Shown piece after piece: positions 8,297-14,108 of a stretch of 14,804 nt of DNA; within the stretch, counting starts at the first letter, position 1; each line of letters begins with the position of its first letter. The notes below the pieces were generated by a model. The model saw nothing but the letters and a program-made list of their open reading frames with translations, was not told the DNA's origin and did not search any database. Origin of the DNA: an uncultured Erysipelotrichaceae bacterium (GTDB lineage Bacteria > Bacillota_I > Bacilli_A > RF39 > UBA660). The stretch spans positions 1-14,804 of the forward strand of contig CADBLZ010000107.1 of assembly GCA_902795675.1 (NCBI GenBank), in the 5' to 3' direction. The position numbers and the translations under genes were made by a program.

Positions 8297-8311
8297 AGTG
8301 GAGATGTGTTT

Positions 8312-8926
8312 ATGGAAACTGAAGGACATTTAAAAGATATTAAACAAGATAAAGTTAAAACTAAAACACAAGAGAATGAACATAATAATCGTTTTAGAGC
8401 TTTATATATTGTTTTGTCATTATTTTTACTTGTTGGTGTTTCTATTGCTTATGCAGCTTTAGCTGTTAACTTAGGTATTCCTGTTAACGGTATTAAGGAA
8501 ATAGAAAGGCCAGATTGGAATATTGAATTTCAAAATTTAAAAGTTGTAACTGGTTCTGTTAATGCTGTAAGACCAGCAACTATTTTAGATAGTAAAACAG
8601 ATATCGTATATTCTGTTAGATTAAATAATCCAGGTGAGTTTTATGGCTTCATAGTTGATGTAGTTAATACTGGTTCAATGGATGCTAAGTTATACGATAT
8701 TATTAGTACGAAATTAAATAGTACACAATTAAGATATTTAAACTATTCAGTTAGATATATTGATAATTCAGAGATTAAGATTAATGATACTTTAGATAGT
8801 AAAGAATCGAAGACGATTAAAGTTATAGTTAAGTTTAAAGATAGTAGTGAACTTGATCCAGAAGATCTTCCATCTAATGGAGCTGTATTAGATTTGGAAT
8901 ATAAGTTAATCTATATTGAAGCGTAG
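8312..8926 (+). CDS. SipW-type cargo protein, TasA/camelysin-like signal-anchored secreted protein (paralogue 1)
   Basis: This is 204 residues. A charged 29-residue cytoplasmic leader precedes a hydrophobic segment (about 31-47) ending GVSIAYAAL, then a beta-rich domain. The pattern W-I-F-NL-V-TGS, followed by IVYSVRLNNPGEFYGF and NTGSMDAKL, is shared with the protein at 10809. The AYA site is a plausible signal-peptidase cleavage point. A hydrophobic signal followed directly by a beta-sandwich with a neighbouring SipW-like gene is the usual layout of TasA, camelysin and related cargo. I chose ATG 8312 because GGAG at 8300-8303 sits 8 bases upstream; the in-frame GTG at 8306 would be only 2 bases from it. 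Function as a fibre or surface subunit is inferred. The long N-terminal extension is longer than in its paralogue. Confidence 0.75.
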   Translation: METEGHLKDIKQDKVKTKTQENEHNNRFRALYIVLSLFLLVGVSIAYAALAVNLGIPVNGIKEIERPDWNIEFQNLKVVTGSVNAVRPATILDSKTDIVYSVRLNNPGEFYGFIVDVVNTGSMDAKLYDIISTKLNSTQLRYLNYSVRYIDNSEIKINDTLDSKESKTIKVIVKFKDSSELDPEDLPSNGAVLDLEYKLIYIEA

Positions 8927-8934
8927 GTGTAATT

Positions 8935-10104
8935 ATGAAGAAAGAAAAGAATAAAAAGAATTTAGTTATTTTTACATCTATTATCATATATGCTTTATTA
9001 TATTTTTTCTTAATAGTTAAGTATATTCCTAATTATAGTTTAATTCTTTCTGGTTTATTTACTGTGTGTCTTATGTTTGTTAGTTATTTATTTTATGGCT
9101 TTCAAACATATTCAATGAATGAAGTAAGAAAGAAAGTAATAGTTAGGGTAGCTATAGGTGTATTTTTATACTTTAGTACAATTTATTTATTAGGTTTTTT
9201 AACTGGTTATTTAAAGAATGCTTATTCTTTAAATATACTAAGTATTTTAAAAAATCTATTTATACCATTTGTTAGTATTGTTTCTTTAGAAATATTTAGA
9301 TATATCTTTATTAATAGTAATAAGGAATCAATTAAGAAAGTTAGTTTATGTACAATCTTTATTATTTTATTAGATATTATTATTAATTATCATTTTATGG
9401 GTGGTAATCTATTAAAGATATTTGTTTATTTAACAGTTGTTATTATTCCAATTATTGTTAAGAACATTGTTTTAAGTTATTTAAGTTATCAAGTAGGTTG
9501 GGAACCATGTTTAGTTTATGTATTACCAACTAGTTTATTTATATACTTTGTACCATTAATACCTGATGTTGGTAATTATTTAACATGTATTATAGGTATT
9601 ATTTTACCGATCTTTATATTCATAAGTGCAAGTAGATGTATTAATGAGTATTTAAGTGGTAAGGAAAGTAAACATAAGAGACTTAGATTAATCTTACTAG
9701 ATATTCCTTTGTTAATAATTGTTTTTATGTTTGTAGCTTTAATCTCTAAGTATTTCAATTATCAACTAATTGGTGTTGATACTAGTGCTATTAGTCCAAC
9801 AGTTGATAGAGGAGATGCGGCATTAGTTTATAAAAAAATAAAGCTTGAAGATTTAAAAGAAGGAGATATTATAGCTTACCAATCTGGTAAATACATTATT
9901 ATTGATCGTGTTTATAGTACTAATGATGGTGCTGTTCAAATTAAAACAGAAATTGAAAAGAGTAACGATGAAGAAAATGTTAAGACAAGAAATCTAAGTG
10001 AAGAAGAGTTTATTGGTAAGTACAAGTTTAGAGTAAGATATGTTGCTTATCCAACAATATGGGTTAAAGATTATTTAGAAGGTGATCCAAATGAAGTTAG
10101 ATAG
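8935..10104 (+). CDS. Polytopic membrane protein with degenerate SipW-like (S26B) signal peptidase domain
   Basis: This is 389 residues. About nine hydrophobic segments fill residues 9-277, and the last is followed by a signal-peptidase domain of the SipW/archaeal-ER type (about 278-380). The family framework is clear: ISPTVDRGD, then LKEGDIIAYQSG, then a xxDRV motif, then FIGKYKFRVRY. In active members the motif reads GSMxP with a catalytic Ser, and later HRV with a catalytic His. Here these positions are Ala285 (SAISP) and Asp324 (IIDRV), and the downstream GDxN motif is also lost. I therefore predict a non-catalytic protein, perhaps a chaperone or adaptor for the neighbouring cargo. Ser284, one residue early, is a possible but unlikely substitute. 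It lies 8 bp after the cargo gene and overlaps the next gene by 14 bp, so it is part of a three-gene operon. Confidence 0.75.
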   Translation: MKKEKNKKNLVIFTSIIIYALLYFFLIVKYIPNYSLILSGLFTVCLMFVSYLFYGFQTYSMNEVRKKVIVRVAIGVFLYFSTIYLLGFLTGYLKNAYSLNILSILKNLFIPFVSIVSLEIFRYIFINSNKESIKKVSLCTIFIILLDIIINYHFMGGNLLKIFVYLTVVIIPIIVKNIVLSYLSYQVGWEPCLVYVLPTSLFIYFVPLIPDVGNYLTCIIGIILPIFIFISASRCINEYLSGKESKHKRLRLILLDIPLLIIVFMFVALISKYFNYQLIGVDTSAISPTVDRGDAALVYKKIKLEDLKEGDIIAYQSGKYIIIDRVYSTNDGAVQIKTEIEKSNDEENVKTRNLSEEEFIGKYKFRVRYVAYPTIWVKDYLEGDPNEVR

Positions 10105-10729
10105 AAAAGTAATCATTTTATTATTCTTCATATGTAGTATTTTTACTTTAACTATGGTTTTCCTAAGTGAATATAGTTTAGCTATATTTGGTTTAGTATT
10201 TACTTTATTTACAACAATTTTATTATTTATTAATAATAAGGATAATAAGAATCCTTATACGAAGTTTAAGAGTGAAATAACAGGTATTATTAAGACTTAT
10301 GATTCAATCTTAGTAAATATATTAGATCTTCCTAATTTAGAAGAAAAGAAGATTGTTAATGCATCTTCTTTTAGAGATTTAGTAAATGCTGAATATGAGT
10401 TTAAGAAACCAATATTTTATATCTTTAAAGATGATTATGCTGAATTCATATTAATTAATAAAGAGGAAGCTTATATATTAATAAAGAAGTATGATGATGA
10501 AATGGTTACACCGTTAGAAGAGTATTTAGCTGAATTAGAAAAAAATAGTGATGTTAAAGAATATGAGAAGTTTAATAACTTAGATAAGACAGGTGTCTTT
10601 GTTAGTAAAGATGATAAAGAATACAAAGTGTCACCTGTATGGAAGAAAGAGAAACTTAAGAGCTTAAACGATAAGGAAGAAGCAAATAGCGCAGTTGACG
10701 AAGAGTTTGCACTTCCAAAGAGAAAATAG
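10091..10729 (+). CDS. Two-segment membrane protein, possibly DUF5305-like
   Basis: This is 212 residues. Two membrane segments (about 7-25 and 28-47) are followed by a charged cytoplasmic domain of about 160 residues. Within it, residues 68-133 (SSFRDLVNAEYEFKKPIFYI, then a short strand, then AYILIKK) resemble the C-terminal part of DUF5305 proteins, which often occur beside SipW-like peptidases; I make this match from memory and hold it loosely. The ATG at 10091 is chosen over the in-frame GTG at 10082 because the GAAGG site at 10078-10082 precedes it at good spacing. The gene overlaps the end of the pseudo-peptidase gene by 14 bp, indicating translational coupling and probably physical partnership. 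The C-terminus is lysine- and acid-rich with no recognisable motif. Confidence 0.7.
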   Translation: MKLDRKVIILLFFICSIFTLTMVFLSEYSLAIFGLVFTLFTTILLFINNKDNKNPYTKFKSEITGIIKTYDSILVNILDLPNLEEKKIVNASSFRDLVNAEYEFKKPIFYIFKDDYAEFILINKEEAYILIKKYDDEMVTPLEEYLAELEKNSDVKEYEKFNNLDKTGVFVSKDDKEYKVSPVWKKEKLKSLNDKEEANSAVDEEFALPKRK

Positions 10730-10779
10730 TGTAAATCAAGTGTTTATCTATTGTAAAACAAAAATGTTAGTATTAAACT

Positions 10780-10800
10780 TATAATTAAGAAGATAAGGAG
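10780..10800 (+). promoter_or_regulatory. Possible -10 and ribosome binding site before the second cargo gene
   Basis: TATAAT at 10780-10785 lies at a suitable distance before AAGGAG (10795-10800), which is 8 bases from ATG 10809. No good -35 is seen at 17 bases, so the promoter is uncertain, but the ribosome binding site is strong. The 79-bp gap suggests separate expression. Confidence 0.4.
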
Positions 10801-10808
10801 TGTAATTT

Positions 10809-11411
10809 ATGAAAAGAAAAGAAAATAGTTTATTTGGAAACAGATTATTCTTAGTAGGTATTTTTGCATTATTAGTTTTTGGTATTAGTGCCGGTTATTC
10901 TGCATTAAAGACTACACTATCAATTAATGGTAGTACAACAATCTCAAAAGTAGGATGGGATATTCATTTTGAAAATCTAGATGTTGCTACTGGTTCAGCT
11001 ACAGGAACTGCTGCTATTGATCCAACAGATAAAACAAAAATTACATATTCAATTACATTAGCTCAACCTGGTGATTTCTATGAATTTGAAACTGATATTA
11101 GAAATGCTGGTACTTTAAATGCTATTCTACAAAGTATTGAAGAAACTAATACATTAACTGATGAACAAAAAGAATATATTACTTATTCTTATAGTTATAC
11201 AACACCAGTTGCTGCTTATATAGCTGATCCATTCACTGCAGTTACTGATACAGTTAGTGGTATTCCTGCTAAAAATGATTTATTAGACGCTAAAAAAGTT
11301 GCTAGATTAAAAGTTAGAATTGATTTCTCTGATGATATTACTCCAGCACAATTACCTACAGAAGATAGCGTTGTTTCATTTACATACAAATTAAATTATG
11401 CTCAAAACTAA
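10809..11411 (+). CDS. SipW-type cargo protein, TasA/camelysin-like secreted protein (paralogue 2)
   Basis: This is 200 residues. A short basic N-terminus (MKRKENSLFGNR) precedes a hydrophobic signal segment (about 13-28) ending ISAGYSALKTTLSINGS, which gives a plausible cleavage site after SAG or GYSA. The mature part has the shared signature WDIHFENLDVATGS, ITYSITLAQPGDFYEFETD, RNAGTLNAIL and, near the end, LPTEDSVVSFTYKLNYAQ. This matches the 8312 product in order and spacing. It is a better-behaved signal protein than its paralogue, with no long cytoplasmic leader. Codons are slightly less AT-extreme than in the membrane genes, which may reflect high expression, and the ribosome binding site is strong. 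A role as a major secreted or fibre-forming subunit is inferred from the family. It has its own terminator. Confidence 0.8.
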   Translation: MKRKENSLFGNRLFLVGIFALLVFGISAGYSALKTTLSINGSTTISKVGWDIHFENLDVATGSATGTAAIDPTDKTKITYSITLAQPGDFYEFETDIRNAGTLNAILQSIEETNTLTDEQKEYITYSYSYTTPVAAYIADPFTAVTDTVSGIPAKNDLLDAKKVARLKVRIDFSDDITPAQLPTEDSVVSFTYKLNYAQN

Positions 11412-11418
11412 TTAAACT

Positions 11419-11444
11419 AAGAAGGTTAAATACCTTCTTTTTTT
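11419..11444 (+). terminator. Intrinsic terminator after the second cargo gene
   Basis: AAGAAGGT (11419-11426) and ACCTTCTT (11432-11439) pair perfectly around a 5-base loop and run straight into a T-tract (11438-11444). Confidence 0.9.
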
Positions 11445-11445
11445 A

Positions 11446-11454
11446 TGTTATAAT
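11446..11454 (+). promoter_or_regulatory. Extended -10 promoter for the signal peptidase gene
   Basis: TGTTATAAT is a perfect extended -10 (TG, one base, TATAAT) placed directly after the terminator. The predicted start near 11461 leaves a leader of about 9 bases, just covering the GGTGAT ribosome binding site. No -35 is evident, as is common with extended -10 promoters. Confidence 0.6.
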
Positions 11455-11469
11455 TATTATGGTGATAAT

Positions 11470-11955
11470 ATGAAACAAAATAGATTTATGATTGTTACAG
11501 TTATATTTTTGTTTATCGTAGTTATAGCAGTCTTCATATTTAGATTTTATAAAGTAAGTGGTACTAGTATGGAACCAACTTTTAGCGAAGGAGATATTGT
11601 TCTAGGAATGGAAGTTGGTAAGATTAGTAGAGGAGATATTATTTGTTTTAATAGAGATGGGCAAAAATCTATTAAGAGGGTAATTGGTTTACCAGGTGAA
11701 GAAGTAGATATTTTAGAAGATGGTACAGTTACTATTAATGGTGAAGTTTTAGAAGAAGAATATGTTAAGACAAAGGCGCGTGGAGAAGTAGAGATTACTT
11801 TACCTTATTCTGTTCCACAAAATAGTTATTTTGTTTTAGGTGATAATAGAGTTGATAGTTTGGATAGTAGAATACTTGAAGTAGGTTCTATTAAGTATGA
11901 TGATATTAATGCTAAGATTATCTTCTCTTTAATTCCATTTGGGAAGATAAAGTAG
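11470..11955 (+). CDS. lepB: Type I signal peptidase (LepB/SipS family, S26A)
   Basis: This is 161 residues, within the short range of Gram-positive enzymes. One N-terminal membrane segment (about 7-26) anchors the enzyme with its active site outside. The conserved boxes are present in order: SGTSMEPTF with catalytic Ser33, EGDIV, IKRVIGLPGE with catalytic general base Lys69, and LGDNRVDSLDSR (124-134). It cleaves signal peptides from exported proteins. Because the SipW-like protein upstream lacks its own catalytic residues, this enzyme is the obvious local candidate to process the two cargo proteins, although it may simply be the general enzyme of the cell. It stands alone between a terminator and the next promoter. 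The symbol lepB is given for family; sipS would be equally valid. Confidence 0.93.
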   Translation: MKQNRFMIVTVIFLFIVVIAVFIFRFYKVSGTSMEPTFSEGDIVLGMEVGKISRGDIICFNRDGQKSIKRVIGLPGEEVDILEDGTVTINGEVLEEEYVKTKARGEVEITLPYSVPQNSYFVLGDNRVDSLDSRILEVGSIKYDDINAKIIFSLIPFGKIK

Positions 11956-11963
11956 TTATTTTA

Positions 11964-11972
11964 TGGTATAAT
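11964..11972 (+). promoter_or_regulatory. Extended -10 promoter for the tail-anchored protein gene
   Basis: TGGTATAAT is a perfect extended -10 that begins 9 bases after the lepB stop codon. The predicted start is near 11979, followed by GAGGTGA (11984-11990) and ATG 11995. No -35 match is evident. Read-through from lepB is also likely because no terminator separates them. Confidence 0.55.
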
Positions 11973-11994
11973 TAAATAGAATAGAGGTGACGTT

Positions 11995-13371
11995 ATGATT
12001 AATAAGAGAGATGAGATTATAAATCACATTAAATTAAGACTTAGTTCTTTAGAAGAATTAGGTAAAAATTATAGTGATGAAAAGATCAATAAGTTAGCTG
12101 ATAAGTTATTATCTACTAATAAACCTTTAGATGTTATTAAGAATAAGATTGATAACGAGTTTAGTAATCAAGTTAGAAAAGTTAATCATAATAGTCATTT
12201 AGCATCATTAAAAGAATATTATATTGCTAGTATAGATAAGTTAAGTAAGAACAATAATTATTATTTACTATCTTATCATATGGGTGAGAAGATTCTAGAA
12301 CAAGCTTTTATATCAGATGAAAAAGTTATTAATGATGATCTAGTAGAAGTTAAGTTAAATAAGAAGAGAACAGCTTATAAAAAACATAATAGTACAAATA
12401 ATGATTATGAGTTAATTATGAGTGATATGGCTTATATTTTAAATATTCCATATGCTAAAACATATCGAATATTTAATAAAGATATGGAACCAGAAGGTAC
12501 ATTAAATGAATCGTTAGAAATAGATAATAAGAAGTTCTTATCTTTAGAAGATACATTACAATTTGTATTAGAAGAATCTAGTAAGTTTACTAAGAAGAAT
12601 ACTTTAAAAGTCTTCCATGATAAATGTAAGAAGAAAGGTATTATTAATGTTAATAAGTTAGATGATATTAAGAAGAATATTGATTATGTTTTAAACTTAT
12701 TTAGTGTTTTACCAGATATTACAAAAGATAATTTAGAGAAAATAAAGAGACAATATTTAAATTATGTTTTATTTGAATTATTAACTAATAATATTAAGAA
12801 TGATTTAACTAATATAGGTTTGTTAATTGATAAGAGTTCTTTAAAATATACTTATGAGTTATCACTTACATATAATAAGTGTAATATTATCTTAGATTTA
12901 GTTGAAGATGATGAAGTATTATTAAACTTCTATATTGTTAATAAGGGTGACTTAATAAGTGTTTTATTAGATAGTTATTATAAATATACTAAAGAGTTAT
13001 TTAGTATGATTGTTGATAATCAAAATAAGTTAATTAAGATATTTGATGAAGTTATTAAAGAACATTTAGAATATGAAGATTATAATCTGTATCATAGAAT
13101 GGTAACAGATAATATTATGTATATTACAGAAGGATTAAATAAGTATCGTGTTAGTAATCCAGTTAGTGAAGAAGATAAGACATTATTTGAAGATAATAAC
13201 ATGTTATTTAATAATCGTGTAATGCCATTACTTGATAACTATGATAATGATAATATCTTTGAAGATAATAGAGGTAGTACAATTATTGTTGGTGTTGTAG
13301 CATTTATTTTAACAATTACGATATTATTAATTCTATTTGCTATTTACTCTATTATTAAGTTGGATATGTAA
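11995..13371 (+). CDS. Tail-anchored membrane protein, possibly a degenerate HipA/CtkA-like kinase fold
   Basis: This is 458 residues, mostly charged and helical, with one membrane segment at the C-terminus (about 430-452) and no signal peptide, so the bulk should face the cytoplasm. Residues 127-160 (AYKKHN, then YELIMSDMAYILNIPYAKTY) resemble the ATP-site strand and E-xxx-A-LGI helix of HipA-like kinases. Residues 258-279 (FELLTNNIKNDLTNIGLLID) resemble their FDxLxxNxDRHxxNxGxLxD catalytic loop. In this alignment the catalytic Asp becomes Lys268, while Asn273 and the following GLLID are kept. The later PxxDxG metal site reads LSLTYNKC, without Asp. If the relation is real, the protein is a pseudokinase. 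The likeness is by eye and weak, and the protein may instead be an unrelated family. It is unlikely to be a HipA toxin, since no HipB-type gene is adjacent. Confidence 0.75.
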   Translation: MINKRDEIINHIKLRLSSLEELGKNYSDEKINKLADKLLSTNKPLDVIKNKIDNEFSNQVRKVNHNSHLASLKEYYIASIDKLSKNNNYYLLSYHMGEKILEQAFISDEKVINDDLVEVKLNKKRTAYKKHNSTNNDYELIMSDMAYILNIPYAKTYRIFNKDMEPEGTLNESLEIDNKKFLSLEDTLQFVLEESSKFTKKNTLKVFHDKCKKKGIINVNKLDDIKKNIDYVLNLFSVLPDITKDNLEKIKRQYLNYVLFELLTNNIKNDLTNIGLLIDKSSLKYTYELSLTYNKCNIILDLVEDDEVLLNFYIVNKGDLISVLLDSYYKYTKELFSMIVDNQNKLIKIFDEVIKEHLEYEDYNLYHRMVTDNIMYITEGLNKYRVSNPVSEEDKTLFEDNNMLFNNRVMPLLDNYDNDNIFEDNRGSTIIVGVVAFILTITILLILFAIYSIIKLDM

Positions 13372-13400
13372 TTGACAAAAGGTTAATATGTTACTAAAAT
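13372..13400 (+). promoter_or_regulatory. Strong SigA-type promoter for the T-box/serS operon
   Basis: A perfect TTGACA (13372-13377), a 17-base spacer and TAAAAT (13395-13400) form a near-consensus promoter. The -35 begins directly after the stop codon of the upstream gene. Transcription should start near 13407. Confidence 0.88.
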
Positions 13401-13406
13401 AGTGTT

Positions 13407-13602
13407 ATAAATTGTTGAGGAAAGAATAGTAAAGTATAGTTTATTCTTTAGAGAGTTTACGGTTGGTGAAAGTAAATGAATAAGATACTTGAATCTACTT
13501 TCTTAGAGTAGTTAATAGCTACCGGTTAAGGCCGTTATCGCAAGTGAGTTAAATAAAGGATGGTACCGTGCGTTTGCACTCCTTAGGTATCATTCTTTTT
13601 TT
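13407..13602 (+). promoter_or_regulatory. T-box riboswitch leader, serine specifier
   Basis: The leader shows T-box landmarks in order: an AGAGAG stretch (about 13451), a GGTTGGTGAAAG element, and a specifier loop GAATCTA in which UCU is a serine codon between GAA and A. A stem with CCGTTATC follows, and then the T-box proper, AAAGGATGGTACCGTGCG, starting at 13555. The antiterminator can form when AAAGGA pairs with TCCTTA (about 13580-13585), leaving the UGGU bulge to bind the tRNA acceptor end. Uncharged tRNA-Ser is thus predicted to prevent termination and turn on the two downstream genes, which agrees with serS being the second gene. Confidence 0.92.
13558..13602 (+). terminator. T-box-controlled terminator
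   Basis: GGATGGTACC (13558-13567) pairs with GGTATCATTC (13586-13595) including two G-U pairs, with an inner GTGC/GCAC hairpin, and seven T residues follow at 13596-13602. It shares its left arm with the antiterminator, so the two structures exclude each other. Confidence 0.85.
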
Positions 13603-13617
13603 ATTTAGGAGGTTTTT

Positions 13618-14106
13618 ATGCAAAAAGCAGTTATTAAGGAATTTAGTTGTAGAAGTACAAAAGGATATAATTTAGATGGCGAACTATTAGTGTCGCCAGA
13701 CGGCAAGTTTGAAGGCTTAGGTTATGATCCAGAAAGTTTTCGTTATACACTTGTTACAGGTCACTTCTATTCCGAAGAAGGAGAAAAGAAAATTCATTTA
13801 GTAGGTGAGACTAAATTACCTGATGTATATGATTTCTATGATGCTACATATTCAGATAAGAAACATCGTTTAATTGGTACTCATTCATATTTAGATGAAG
13901 AAGATGAATGTGTTCTTCAAGTTACTGGTGTTAAGTATGGAAAAGAGATTGAAGAAGCTAAGGTACAAGAATTAGTTTTCTTAATTGATGAATATGAAAG
14001 AGAACAATTAGATGCTGCTAATACGGAGTTATCAACAAATTCAAATATGAAACCTAAAACTAGAAGTAGAAAACTAGACTTTAATTATTTTGATGAGGAG
14101 GAATAA
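13618..14106 (+). CDS. Unrecognised 162-residue protein co-regulated with serS
   Basis: I do not recognise this family. It has no signal peptide and no membrane segment. Residues 1-110 read as short beta strands with turns (GYNLDGELLVSPDGKFEGLGY, with GHFYSEEGEKKIHLVGETKL further on and HRLIGTHSYLDEEDECVLQV after that), suggesting a small beta-barrel or sandwich. Residues about 110-132 look helical and acidic, and the tail (about 133-162) is low in complexity and ends EEE. It is the first gene behind the serine T-box, with a strong TAGGAGG site (13606-13612), and is followed 2 bp later by serS. A cytoplasmic protein whose expression follows serine-tRNA charging is therefore expected. Whether it acts on SerRS, tRNA-Ser or serine metabolism is not shown by the sequence. 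Confidence 0.8.
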   Translation: MQKAVIKEFSCRSTKGYNLDGELLVSPDGKFEGLGYDPESFRYTLVTGHFYSEEGEKKIHLVGETKLPDVYDFYDATYSDKKHRLIGTHSYLDEEDECVLQVTGVKYGKEIEEAKVQELVFLIDEYEREQLDAANTELSTNSNMKPKTRSRKLDFNYFDEEE

Positions 14107-14108
14107 TA

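Noticed and set aside
8306..8308. GTG start for the first cargo gene
   Set aside because: It is 2 bases from the GGAG site; ATG 8312 has proper spacing.
9576..9758. 60-codon minus-strand frame
   Set aside because: It is antisense to membrane segments of the pseudo-peptidase gene, and no promoter or ribosome binding site is seen.
10082..10084. GTG start for the DUF5305-like gene
   Set aside because: This codon overlaps the likely ribosome binding site of ATG 10091.
10725..10752. Imperfect inverted repeat after the DUF5305-like gene (AATAG/CTATT with TAAA/TTTA)
   Set aside because: The stem is broken and there is no T-run, so I do not call it a terminator.
11995..13371. HipA toxin of a toxin-antitoxin pair
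   Set aside because: No HipB-like gene is adjacent, the key catalytic residues are absent, and the protein has a C-terminal membrane segment.
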